A DNA stretch of 64,000 nucleotides from Smallanthus sonchifolius (GCA_023525975.1 CM042035.1:25036001-25100000); one strand, 5' to 3'; shown: positions 1-9,525, numbered from the stretch's first letter. Notes: a model not told the origin generated them from the letters alone. Made by a program: numbers and translations.

Positions 1-372
1 TCTATTACTTTATCCCTTTCCACACATGACTCATTTTTACTTGCATTCTCCTCTTGCGCGCGCGTTCCGCCTTACGTCAACACGTGCGTCACCCGCCGGC
101 GAGCGCTTAGTTCTTATACTTCCTAGTACAAAACATATTCCCACGCTCACCCGAGGCGTAAGAATAATTGACTAGTATAAGAAGACACACGTGTTCCACT
201 CGACGTCTAACCGTGTGTCTCCCGCGATCGGGCGTTCCCCGACACGGACCCGCGCGCCCGAGTCTTTACGTACGTTAACCGTTTTTTGACAAAAACTCGT
301 TACGCCCACGTCCGTTTGCATAATAATCAACGGATGACGTTGTTTAGAGTAAAAAAAAAATAAATTAAAAAA
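1..372 (-). other. Partial intergenic spacer at left edge (class A)
   Basis: This is the 3' spacer of copy 1. By alignment with complete spacers about 16 bp at its left end are outside the window. It ends in the terminator T runs of copy 1. A short plus-strand motif tatccctttcc is shared only with the 3' spacer of copy 86, which suggests common ancestry of these two units. No gene is present. Confidence 0.9.
351..372 (-). terminator. Pol III terminator of copy 1 (representative)
   Basis: On the minus strand the gene end CCCC is followed at once by six T (367-372), a short AT stretch, then a second T run of ten (351-360). T runs of four or more terminate RNA polymerase III. All copies keep the T6 run except 71, 74 and 88, which are listed separately. 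The second run varies from 7 to 10 T between units, and copy 76 has it interrupted. Confidence 0.85.
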
Positions 373-395
373 GGGGTTGCAACACGAGGACTTCC

Positions 396-413
396 CAGGG
401 GGTCACCCATCCT
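396..413 (-). promoter_or_regulatory. Internal promoter C box (representative, copy 1)
   Basis: Gene nt 80-97, reading AGGATGGGTGACCCCCTG. In 5S genes this is the main TFIIIA contact of the type 1 internal promoter. Alleles in this box are G82A, G86A, G87A, C92A, C95T, C95A and G97A. Numbering follows the standard 5S internal control region; function is from family knowledge. Confidence 0.8.
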
Positions 414-420
414 AGTACTA

Positions 421-426
421 CTCTCG
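421..426 (-). promoter_or_regulatory. Internal promoter intermediate element (representative, copy 1)
   Basis: Gene nt 67-72, CGAGAG. It is part of the internal control region bound by TFIIIA. In 28 copies it reads CGATAG (G70T), in copies 111 and 123 CGATAA, and in copy 44 GGAGAG. Confidence 0.8.
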
Positions 427-428
427 CC

Positions 429-443
429 CAAGCACGCTTAACT
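429..443 (-). promoter_or_regulatory. Internal promoter A box (representative, copy 1)
   Basis: Gene nt 50-64, AGTTAAGCGTGCTTG, the upstream block of the internal control region. It is invariant in this array except T62C in copies 60, 63, 69 and 72. C49T and G65A fall just outside its two ends. Confidence 0.8.
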
Positions 444-492
444 GCGGAGTTCTGATGGGATCCGGTGCTTTAGTGCTGGTATGATCGCAACC

Positions 493-521
493 GAAATAAC
501 TCTTTCAGTCTATTACTTTAT
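493..521 (-). promoter_or_regulatory. Upstream 5S promoter region (representative, copy 1)
   Basis: Position -1 is C, as in other plant 5S genes. An AT-rich TATA-like element ATAAAGTAATA spans -29 to -19 (511-521). The GC dinucleotide reported near -12 in Arabidopsis is not present; the minus strand reads GAAAGAG there. Many units have the alternative ATAAATTAATA (for example upstream of copies 2, 11, 49 and 125). Confidence 0.65.
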
Positions 522-880
522 CCCCTTCCACACATGACTCATTTTTTACTTGCATTCTCCTCTTGCGCGCGCGTTCCGCCTTACGTCAACACGTGCGTCA
601 CCCGCCGGCGAGCGTTTAGTTCTTATACTTCCTTGTACAAAACATATTCCCACGCTCACCCGAGGCGTAAGAATAATTGACTAGTATATGAAGACACACG
701 TGTTCCACTCGACGTCTAACCGTGTGTCTCCCGCGATCGGGGGTTCCCCGACACGGACCCGCGCGCCCGAGTCTTTACGTACGTTAACCGTTTTTTGACA
801 AAAACTCGTTACGCCCACGTCCTCTTGCATAATAATCAACGGATGACGTTGTTTAGAGTAAAAAAAAATAAATTAAAAAA
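493..880 (-). other. Intergenic spacer, class A (representative)
   Basis: A 388 bp spacer between copies 1 and 2. From the upstream side of copy 1 it holds the TATA-like element, a GC-alternating run (about gcgcgcgcg on the plus strand), a CpG-rich middle with several short palindromes (ACACGTGT, GACGTC, CGATCG, ACGTACGT), and an AT-rich end with the copy 2 terminator. No sub-repeats and no credible reading frame are seen. Class A spacers are usually 387 bp. Confidence 0.9.
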
Positions 881-1000
881 GGGGTTGCAACACGAGGACT
901 TCCCAGGGGGTCACCCATCCTAGTACTACTCTCGCCCAAGCACGCTTAACTGCGGAGTTCTGATGGGATCCGATGCTTTAGTGCTGGTATGATCGCAACC
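881..1000 (-). rRNA. 5S: 5S rRNA, copy 2
   Basis: One change, C28T, giving a U-G pair with nt 51 in helix III by my pairing. 3' spacer 493-880, class A, with a variant ggggttcccc in place of gcgttcccc. Confidence 0.97.
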
Positions 1001-1387
1001 GAAATAACTCTTCCATTCTATTAATTTATCCCCTTCCACACATGACTCATTTTTACTTGCATTCTCCTCTTGCGCGCGCGTTCCGCCTTACGTCAACACG
1101 TGCGTCACCCGCCGACGAGCGTTTAGTTCTTATACTTCCTTGTACAAAACATATTCCCACGCTCACCCGAGGCGTAAGAATAATTGACTAGTATATGAAG
1201 ACACACGTGTTCCACTCGACGTCTAACCGTGTGTCTCCCGCGATCGGGCGTTCCCCGACACGGACCCGCGCGCCCGAGTCTTTACGTACGTTAACCATTT
1301 TTTGACAAAAACTCGTTACGCCCACGTCCGCTTGCATAATAATCAACGGATGACGTTGTTTAGAGTAAAAATAAATAAATTAAAAAA

Positions 1388-1507
1388 GGGGTTGCAACAC
1401 GAGGACTTCCCAGGGGGTCACCCATCCTAGTACTACTCTCGCCCAAGCACGCTTAACTGCGGAGTTCTAATGGCATCCGGTGCTTTAGTGCTTGTATGAT
1501 CGCAACC
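1388..1507 (-). rRNA. 5S: 5S rRNA, copy 3 (diverged)
   Basis: Three changes: C15A, C34G, C39T. C34G destroys the GGATCC present in almost all copies. C15A removes a C-G pair of helix II, so this copy may be a weak or silent gene. 3' spacer 1001-1387, class A. Confidence 0.95.
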
Positions 1508-1897
1508 GAAATAACTCTTTCAGTCTATTACTTTATCCCCTTCCACACATGACTCATTTTTACTTGCATTCTCCTCTTGCGCGCGCGTTCCGCCTTACGT
1601 CAACACGTGCGTCACCCGCCGGCGAGCGTTTAGTTCTTATACTTCCTTGTACAAAACATATTCCCACGCTCACCCGGGGCGTAAGAATAATTGACTAGTA
1701 TATGAAGACACACGTGTTCCATCGACGTCTAACCGTGTGTCTCCCGCGATCGGGCGTTCCCCGACACGGACCCGCGCGCCCGAGTCGTTACGTACGTTGA
1801 CCGTTTTTTTGACAAAAACTTGTTACGCCCACGCCCGCTTGCAAAATAATCAACGGGTGACGTTGTTTTGAGTAAAAAAAAATAATTACTTAAAAAA
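1508..1897 (-). other. Intergenic spacer, class B (representative)
   Basis: A 390 bp spacer with the same plan as class A. Near the 3' end of copy 4 it has gcaaaataatcaacgggtg, gttttgag before the poly-A run, and ends taattacttaaaaaa. It is almost always attached to genes carrying G70T, C92A, G97A or T62C. Confidence 0.9.
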
Positions 1898-2017
1898 GGG
1901 GTTGCAACACAAGGACTTCCCAGGGGGTCACCCATCCTAGTACTACTATCGTCCAAGCACGCTTAACTGCGGAGTTCTGATGGGATCCGGTGCTTTAGTG
2001 CTGGTATGATCGCAACC
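1898..2017 (-). rRNA. 5S: 5S rRNA, copy 4 (intermediate-element variant)
   Basis: G66A, G70T and C107T. G70T changes the intermediate element to CGATAG. First member of the G70T+C107T allele family that recurs along the array. 3' spacer 1508-1897, class B. Confidence 0.95.
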
Positions 2018-2407
2018 GAAATAACTCTTTCATTCTATTACTTTATCCCATTCCACACATGACTCATTTTTAATTGCATTCTCCTCTTGCGCGCGCGTTC
2101 CGCCTTACGTCAACACGTGCGTCACCCGCCGGCGAGCGTTTAGTTCTTATACTTCCTAGTACAAAACATATTCCCACGCTCACCCGAGGCGTAAGAATAA
2201 TTGACTAGTATAAGAAGACACACGTGTTCCACTCGACGTCTAAACGTGTGTCTCCCGTGATCGGGCGTTCCCCGACACGGACCCGCGCGCCCGAGTCTTT
2301 ACGTACGTTGACCGTTTTTTGACAAAAAACTCGTTACGCCTACGCCCGCTTGCAAAATAATCAACGGGTGACGTTGTTTTGAGTAAAAAAAATAATAACC
2401 TAAAAAA
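2018..2407 (-). other. Intergenic spacer, class B2 (representative)
   Basis: A 390 bp spacer like class B but with ctcgttacgcctacg and an end of taataa(c/t)ctaaaaaa type. It looks intermediate between classes B and C. It is found next to consensus or G82A genes. Confidence 0.85.
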
Positions 2408-2527
2408 GGGGTTGCAACACGAGGACTTCCCAGGGGGTCACCCATCCTAGTACTACTCTCGCCCAAGCACGCTTAACTGCGGAGTTCTGATGGGATCCGG
2501 TGCTTTAGTGCTGGTATGATCGCAACC
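2408..2527 (-). rRNA. 5S: 5S rRNA, copy 5
   Basis: Identical to copy 1 in the gene. 3' spacer 2018-2407, class B2, with the rare end taataaccta shared with copies 20 and 30. Confidence 0.98.
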
Positions 2528-2916
2528 GAAATAACTCTTTCAGTCTATTACTTTATCCCATTCCACACATGACTCATTTTTAATTGCATTCTCCTCTTGC
2601 GCGCGCGTTCCGCCTTACGTCAACACGTGCGTCACCCGCCGGCGAGCGTTTAGTTCTTATACTTCCTAGTACAAAACATATTCCCACGCTCACCCGAGGC
2701 GTAAGAATAATTGACTAGTATAAGAAGACACACGTGTTCCACTCGACGTCTAACCGTGTGTCTCCCGCGATCGGGCGTTCCCCGACACGGACCCGCGCGC
2801 CCGAGTCTTTACGTACGTTGACCGTTTTTTAACAAAAACTCGTTACGCCCACTCCCGCTTGGATAATAATCAACGGGTGACGTTGTTTAAAGTAAAAAAA
2901 ATAATAACTTAAAAAA
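2528..2916 (-). other. Intergenic spacer, class C (representative)
   Basis: A 389 bp spacer marked by ttaacaaaaactcg, cactcccgcttggataataa and an end of taataacttaaaaaa. It is attached to the C28T genes of copies 6, 21 and 31 and to all C118T+C49T genes (copies 14, 19, 29, 39, 44, 52, 75, 96, 107, 119). Confidence 0.85.
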
Positions 2917-3036
2917 GGGGTTGCAACACGAGGACTTCCCAGGGGGTCACCCATCCTAGTACTACTCTCGCCCAAGCACGCTTAACTGCGGAGTTCTGAT
3001 GGGATCCGATGCTTTAGTGCTGGTATGATCGCAACC
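2917..3036 (-). rRNA. 5S: 5S rRNA, copy 6
   Basis: C28T only. 3' spacer 2528-2916, class C. Counterpart of copies 21 and 31. Confidence 0.97.
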
Positions 3037-3423
3037 GAAATAACTCTTCCGTTCTATTAATTTATCCCCTTCCACACATGACTCATTTTTACTTGCATTC
3101 TCCTCTTGCGCGCGCGTTCCGCCTTACGTCAACACGTGCGTCACCCGCCGACGAGCGTTTAGTTCTTATACTTCCTTGTACAAAACATATTCCCACGCTC
3201 ACCCGAGGCGTAAGAATAATTGACTAGTATATGAAGACACACGTGTTCCACTCGACGTCTAACCGTGTGTCTCCCGCGATCGGGCGTTCCCCGACACGGA
3301 CCCGCGCGCCCGAGTCTTTACGTACGTTAACCATTTTTTGACAAAAACTCGTTACGCCCACGTCCGCTTGCATAATAATCAACGGATGACGTTGTTTAGA
3401 GTAAAAAAAAATAAATTAAAAAA

Positions 3424-3543
3424 GGGGTTGCAACACGAGGACTTCCCAGGGGGTCACCCATCCTAGTACTACTCTCGCCCAAGCACGCTTAACTGCGGAG
3501 TTCTAATGGGATCCGGTGCTTTAGTGCTTGTATGATCGCAACC
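3424..3543 (-). rRNA. 5S: 5S rRNA, copy 7
   Basis: C15A and C39T, the allele also of copies 22, 32 and 89. C15A breaks a helix II pair. 3' spacer 3037-3423, class A. Confidence 0.96.
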
Positions 3544-3932
3544 GAAATAACTCTTTCAGTCTATTACTTTATCCCCTTCCACACATGACTCATTTTTACT
3601 TGTATTCTCCTCTTGCGCGCGCGTTCCGCCTTACGTCAACACGTGCGTCACCCGCCGGCGAGCGTTTAGTTCTTATACTTCCTTGTACAAAACATATTCC
3701 CACGCTCACCCGGGGCGTAAGAATAATTGACTAGTATATGAAGACACACGTGTTCCATCGACGTCTAACCGTGTGTCTCCCGCGATCGGGCGTTCCCCGA
3801 CACGGACCCGCGCGCCCGAGTCGTTACGTACGTTGACCGTTTTTTGACAAAAACTTGTTACGCCCACGCCTGCTTGCAAAATAATCAACGGGTGACGTTG
3901 TTTTGAGTAAAAAAAAATAATTACTTAAAAAA

Positions 3933-4052
3933 GGGGTTGCAACACAAGGACTTCCCAGGGGGTCACCCATCCTAGTACTACTATCGCCCAAGCACGCTTA
4001 ACTGCGGAGTTCTGATGGGATCCGGTGCTTTAGTGCTGGTATGATCGCAACC
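3933..4052 (-). rRNA. 5S: 5S rRNA, copy 8 (intermediate-element variant)
   Basis: G70T and C107T. 3' spacer 3544-3932, class B, with the deletion ccatcgacg shared with copies 4, 23, 33, 81, 84 and 90. Confidence 0.96.
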
Positions 4053-4442
4053 GAAATAACTCTTTCAGTCTATTACTTTATCCCCTTCCACACATGACTC
4101 ATTTTTACTTGTATTCTCCTCTTGCGCGCGCGTTCCGCCTTACGTCAACACGTGCGTCACCCGCCGGCGAGCGTTTAGTTCTTATACTTCCTTGTACAAA
4201 ACATATTCCCACGCTCACCCGGGGCGTAAGAATAATTGACTAGTATAAGAAGACACACGTGTTCCACTCGACGTCTAAACGTGTGTCTCCCGCGATCGGG
4301 CGTTCCCCGACACGGACCCGCGCGCCCGAGTCTTTACGTACGTTGACCGTTTTTTGACAAAAAACTCGTTACGCCTACGCCCGCTTGCAAAATAATCAAC
4401 GGGTGACGTTGTTTTGAGTAAAAAAAATAATAACTTAAAAAA

Positions 4443-4562
4443 GGGGTTGCAACACGAGGACTTCCCAGGGGGTCACCCATCCTAGTACTACTCTCGCCCA
4501 AGCACGCTTAACTGCGGAGTTCTGATGGGATCCGGTGCTTTAGTGCTGGTATGATCGCAACC
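4443..4562 (-). rRNA. 5S: 5S rRNA, copy 9
   Basis: Identical to copy 1. 3' spacer 4053-4442, class B2. Confidence 0.98.
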
Positions 4563-4949
4563 GAAATAACTCTTTCAGTCTATTACTTTATCCCCTTCCA
4601 CACATGACTCATTTTTACTTGCATTCTCTTCTTGCGCGCGCGTTCCGCCTTACGTCAACATGTGCGTCACCCGCCGGCGAGCGCTTAGTTCTTATACTTC
4701 CAAGTACAAAACATATTCCCACGCTCACCCGAGGCGTAAGAATAATTGACTAGTATAAGAAGACACACGTGTTCCACTCGACGTCTAACCGTGTGTCTCC
4801 CGCGATCGGGCGTTCCCCGACACGGACCCGCGCGCCCGAGTCTTTACGTACGTTAACCGTTTTTTGACAAAAACTCGTTACGCCCACGTCCGTTTGCATA
4901 ATAATCAACGGATGACGTTGTTTAGAGTAAAAAAAAATAAATTAAAAAA

Positions 4950-5069
4950 GGGGTTGCAACACGAGGACTTCCCAAGGGGTCACCCATCCTAGTACTACTC
5001 TCGCCCAAGCACGCTTAACTGCGGAGTTCTGATGGGATCCGGTGCTTTAGTGCTGGTATGATCGCAACC
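4950..5069 (-). rRNA. 5S: 5S rRNA, copy 10
   Basis: C95T, unique to this copy, inside the C box. 3' spacer 4563-4949, class A, with caacatgtgcg like copies 25 and 35. Confidence 0.96.
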
Positions 5070-5456
5070 GAAATAACTCTTTCAGTCTATTACTTTATCC
5101 CCTTCCACACATGACTCATTTTTACTTGCATTCTCCTCTTGCGCGCGCGTTCCGCCTTACGTCAACACGTGCGTCACCCGCCGGCGAGCGTTTAGTTCTT
5201 ATACTTCCTTGTACAAAACATATTCCCACGCTCACCCGAGGCGTAAGAATAATTGACTAGTATATGAAGACACACGTGTTCCACTCGACGTCTAACCGTG
5301 TGTCTCCCGCGATCGGGCGTTCCCCGACACGGACCCGCGCGCCCGATTCTTTACGTACGTTAACCGTTTTTTGACAAAAACTCGTTACGCCCACGTCCGC
5401 TTGCATAATAATCAACGGATGACGTTGTTTAGAGTAAAAAAAAATAAATTAAAAAA

Positions 5457-5576
5457 GGGGTTGCAACACGAGTACTTCCCAGGGGGTCACCCATCCTAGT
5501 ACTACTCTCGCCCAAGCACGCTTAACTGCGGAGTTCTGATGGGATCCGGTGCTTTAGTGCTGGTATGATCGCAACC
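5457..5576 (-). rRNA. 5S: 5S rRNA, copy 11
   Basis: C104A, shared only with copy 83. 3' spacer 5070-5456, class A, with gcccgattct. Confidence 0.96.
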
Positions 5577-5963
5577 GAAATAACTCTTCCATTCTATTAA
5601 TTTATCCCCTTCCACACATGACTCATTTTTACTTGCATTCTCCTCTTGCGCGCGCGTTCCGCCTTACGTCAACAGGTGCGTCACCCGCCGGCGAGCGTTT
5701 AGTTCTTATACTTCCTTGTACAAAACATATTCCCACGCTCACCCGAGGCGTAAGAATAATTGACTAGTATATGAAGACACACGTGTTCCACTCGACGTCT
5801 AACCGTGTGTCTCCCGCGATCGGGCGTTCCCCGACACGGACCCGCGCGCCCGAGTCTTTACGTACGTTAACCGTTTTTTGACAAAAACTCGTTACGCCCA
5901 CGTCCGCTTGCATAATAATCAACGGATGACGTTGTTTAGAGTAAAAAAAAATAAATTAAAAAA

Positions 5964-6083
5964 GGGGTTGCAACACGAGGACTTCCCAGGGGGTCACCCA
6001 TCCTAGTACTACTCTCGCCCAAGCACGCTTAACTGCGGAGTTCTAATGGGATCCGGTGCTTTAGTGCTGGTATGATCGCAACC
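5964..6083 (-). rRNA. 5S: 5S rRNA, copy 12
   Basis: C39T, in loop C, expected to be tolerated. 3' spacer 5577-5963, class A, with caacaggtgcg. Confidence 0.97.
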
Positions 6084-6472
6084 GAAATAACTCTTTCAGT
6101 CTATTACTTTATCCCCTTCCACACATGACTCATTTTTACTTGCATTCTCCTCTTGCGCGCGCGTTCCGCCTTACGTCAACACGTGCGTCACCCGCCGGCG
6201 AGCGTTTAGTTCTTATACTTCCTTGTACAAAACATATTCCCACGCTCACCCGGGGCGTAAGAATAATTGACTAGTATATGAAGACACACGTGTTCCACTC
6301 GATGTCTAACCGTGTGTCTCCCGCGATCGGGCGTTCCCCGACACGGACCGCGCGCCCGAGTCGTTACGTACGTTGACCGTTTTTTGACAAAAACTTGTTA
6401 CGCCCACGCCCGCTTGCAAAATAATCAACGGGTGACGTTGTTTTGAGTAAAAAAAAATAATTACTTAAAAAA

Positions 6473-6592
6473 GGGGTTGCAACACAAGGACTTCCCAGGG
6501 GGTCACCCATCCTAGTACTACTATCGCCCAAGCACGCTTAACTGCGGAGTTCTGATGGGATCCGGTGCTTTAGTGCTGGTATGATCGCAACC
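6473..6592 (-). rRNA. 5S: 5S rRNA, copy 13 (intermediate-element variant)
   Basis: G70T and C107T. 3' spacer 6084-6472, class B, one base shorter than its relatives at acggaccgcgc. Confidence 0.96.
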
Positions 6593-6982
6593 GAAATAAC
6601 TCTTTCATTCTATTACTTTATCCCCTTCCACACATGACTCATTTTTACTTGCATTCTCCTCTTGCGCGCGCGTTCCGCCTTACGTCAACACGTGCGTCAC
6701 CCGCCGGCGAGCGTTTAGTTCTTATACTTCCTTGTACAAAACATATTCCCACGCTCACCCGGGGGGTAAGAATAATTGACTAGTATATGAAGACACACGT
6801 GTTCCACTCGACGTCTAAACGTGTGTCTCCCGCGATCGGGCGTTCCTCGACACGGACCCGCGCGCCCGAGTCTTTACGTACGTTGACCGTTTTTTAACAA
6901 AAACTCGTTACGCCCACTCCCGCTTGGATAATAATCAACGGGTGACGTTGTTTAGAGTAAAAAAAAATAATAACTTAAAAAA

Positions 6983-7102
6983 GGAGTTGCAACACGAGGA
7001 CTTCCCAGGGGGTCACCCATCCTAGTACTACTCTCGCCCAAGCACGCTTAACTACGGAGTTCTGATGGGATCCGGTGCTTTAGTGCTGGTATGATCGCAA
7101 CC
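6983..7102 (-). rRNA. 5S: 5S rRNA, copy 14
   Basis: C49T (in the helix III bulge) and C118T (G1-C118 becomes a G-U wobble). 3' spacer 6593-6982, class C. Confidence 0.96.
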
Positions 7103-7491
7103 GAAATAACTTTTCCATTCTATTACTTTATCCCCTTCCACACATGACTCATTTTTAATAGCATTCTCCTCTTGCGCGCGCGTTCCGCCTTACGTCAACA
7201 CGTGCGTCACCCGCCGGCGAGCGTTTAGTTCTTATACTTCCTAGTACAAAACATATTCCCACGCTCACCCGAGGCGTAAGAATAATTGACTAGTATAAGA
7301 AGACACACGTGTTCCACTCGACGTCTAACCGTGTGTCTCCCGCGATCGGGCGTTCCCCGACACGGACCCGCGCGCCCGAGTCTTTACGTACGTTGACCGT
7401 TTTTTGACAAAAACTCGTTACGCCTACGCCCGCTTGCAAAATAATCTACGGGTGACGTTGTTTTGAGTAAAAAAAATAATAACTTAAAAAA

Positions 7492-7611
7492 GGGGTTGCA
7501 ACACGAGGACTTCCCAGGGGGTCACCCATTCTAGTACTACTCTCGCCCAAGCACGCTTAACTGCGGAGTTCTGATGGGATCCGGTGCTTTAGTGCTGGTA
7601 TGATCGCAACC
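7492..7611 (-). rRNA. 5S: 5S rRNA, copy 15
   Basis: G82A, in the C box; same allele as copies 40, 45, 97, 108 and 120. 3' spacer 7103-7491, class B2, with aatctacggg shared only with copy 40. Confidence 0.96.
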
Positions 7612-7998
7612 GAAATAACTCTTTCAGTCTATTACTTTATCCCCTTCCACACATGACTCATTTTTACTTGCATTCTCCTCTTGCGCGCGCGTTCCGCCTT
7701 ACGTCAACACGTGCGTCACCCGCCGGCGAGCGCTAAGTTCTTATACTTCCAAGTACAAAACATATTCCCACGCTCACCCGAGGCGTAAGAATAATTGACT
7801 AGTATATGAAGACACACGTGTTCCACTCGACGTCTAACCGTGTGTCTCCCGCGATCGGGCGTTCCCCGACACGGACCCGCGCGCCCGATTCTTTACGTAC
7901 GTTAACCGTTTTTTGACAAAAACTCGTTACGCCCACGTCCGCTTGCATAATAATCAACGGATGACGTTGTTTAGAGTAAAAAAAAATAAATTAAAAAA

Positions 7999-8118
7999 GG
8001 GGTTGCAACACGAGGACTTCCCAGGGGGTCACCCATCCTAGTACTACTCTCGCCCAAGCACGCTTAACTGCGGAGTTCTGATGGGATCCGGTGCTTTAGT
8101 GCTGGTATGATCGCAACC
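7999..8118 (-). rRNA. 5S: 5S rRNA, copy 16
   Basis: Identical to copy 1. 3' spacer 7612-7998, class A, a hybrid with gcgctaagtt near gene 15 and gcccgattct near gene 16. The 5' side has the rare aatttaacccc. Confidence 0.98.
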
Positions 8119-8505
8119 GAAATAACTCTTCCATTCTATTAATTTAACCCCTTCCACACATGACTCATTTTTACTTGCATTCTCCTCTTGCGCGCGCGTT
8201 CCGCCTTACGTCAACAGGTGCGTCACCCGCCGGCGAGCGTTTAGTTCTTATACTTCCTTGTACAAAACATATTCCCACGCTCACCCGAGGCGTAAGAATA
8301 ATTGACTAGTATATGAAGACACACGTGTTCCACTCGACGTCTAACCGTGTGTCTCCCGCGATCGGGCGTTCCCCGACACGGACCCGCGCGCCCGAGTCTT
8401 TACGTACGTTAACCGTTTTTTGACAAAAACTCGTTACGCCCACGTCCGCTTGCATAATAATCAACGGATGACGTTGTTTAGAGTAAAAAAAAATAAATTA
8501 AAAAA

Positions 8506-8625
8506 GGGGTTGCAACACGAGGACTTCCCAGGGGGTCACCCATCCTAGTACTACTCTCGCCCAAGCACGCTTAACTGCGGAGTTCTAATGGGATCCGGTG
8601 CTTTAGTGCTGGTATGATCGCAACC
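8506..8625 (-). rRNA. 5S: 5S rRNA, copy 17
   Basis: C39T. 3' spacer 8119-8505, class A. Confidence 0.97.
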
Positions 8626-9015
8626 GAAATAACTCTTTCAGTCTATTACTTTATCCCCTTCCACACATGACTCATTTTTACTTGCATTCTCCTCTTGCGC
8701 GCGCGTTCCGCCTTACGTCAACACGTGCGTCACCCGCCGGCGAGCGTTTAGTTCTTATACTTCCTTGTACAAAACATATTCCCACGCTCACCCGGGGCGT
8801 AAGAATAATTGACTAGTATATGAAGACACACGTGTTCCACTCGATGTCTAACCGTGTGTCTCCCGCGATCGGGCGTTCCCCGACACGGACCCGCGCGCCC
8901 GAGTCGTTACGTACGTTGACCGTTTTTTGACAAAAACTTGTTACGCCCACGCCCGCTTGCAAAATAATCAACGGGTGACGTTGTTTTGAGTAAAAAAAAA
9001 TAATTACTTAAAAAA

Positions 9016-9135
9016 GGGGTTGCAACACAAGGACTTCCCAGGGGGTCACCCATCCTAGTACTACTATCGCCCAAGCACGCTTAACTGCGGAGTTCTGATG
9101 GGATCCGGTGCTTTAGTGCTGGTATGATCGCAACC
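9016..9135 (-). rRNA. 5S: 5S rRNA, copy 18 (intermediate-element variant)
   Basis: G70T and C107T. 3' spacer 8626-9015, class B. Confidence 0.96.
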
Positions 9136-9525
9136 GAAATAACTCTTTCATTCTATTACTTTATCCCCTTCCACACATGACTCATTTTTACTTGCATTCT
9201 CCTCTTGCGCGCGCGTTCCGCCTTACGTCAACACGTGCGTCACCCGCCGGCGAGCGTTTAGTTCTTATACTTCCTTGTACAAAACATATTCCCACGCTCA
9301 CCCGGGGGGTAAGAATAATTGACTAGTATATGAAGACACACGTGTTCCACTCGACGTCTAAACGTGTGTCTCCCGCGATCGGGCGTTCCTCGACACGGAC
9401 CCGCGCGCCCGAGTCTTTACGTACGTTGACCGTTTTTTAACAAAAACTCGTTACGCCCACTCCCGCTTGGATAATAATCAACGGGTGACGTTGTTTAGAG
9501 TAAAAAAAAATAATAACTTAAAAAA

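Larger units (their letters stand above)
373..492 (-). rRNA. 5S: 5S rRNA, copy 1 (reference copy)
   Basis: A complete 120-nt 5S rRNA, the small RNA of the large ribosomal subunit, transcribed by RNA polymerase III with TFIIIA. The RNA starts GGTTGCGATCATACC at 492 and ends GTTGCAACCCC at 373. Nt 1-6 (GGTTGC) pair fully with nt 113-118 (GCAACC) to form helix I. Compared with the common angiosperm forms (GGGTGC/GCACCC or GGATGC/GCATCC) the third pair is changed on both sides, which shows selection on the RNA fold. The A box (50-64), intermediate element (67-72) and C box (80-97) are intact, C is at -1 and a T6 terminator follows. It contains GGATCC at nt 30-35. This is the commonest allele: 27 of 125 complete copies are identical to it. 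The exact 3' end (119-121 nt) is inferred from the usual plant length. Confidence 0.98.
2408..7491 (-). repeat. Higher-order block of ten units (copies 5-14)
   Basis: Gene alleles of copies 5-14 repeat in the same order in copies 20-29, at a constant offset of 7628-7629 bp: consensus, C28T, C39T+C15A, G70T+C107T, consensus, two near-consensus, C39T, G70T+C107T, C118T+C49T. The spacer class order is also the same. Private changes in copies 10 (C95T) and 11 (C104A) show divergence since duplication. Confidence 0.8.

Noticed and set aside
61..70. Alternating GC run (gcgcgcgcg) as a Z-DNA or microsatellite locus
   Set aside because: The run is only about nine bases, is part of every unit and does not expand. 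It is noted as a spacer component only.
1492..1698. Plus-strand 68-residue reading frame, repeated at 3528, 11156, 16242 and 45220
   Set aside because: It starts inside the 5S gene (antisense) and runs through the spacer. It is created by the C15A allele, which supplies the ATG, and is lost in neighbouring units. No codon pattern or protein family is seen.
1729..1956. Minus-strand 75-residue frame in unit 4
   Set aside because: Same origin as the other spacer frames; it depends on single-base length changes in the T runs.
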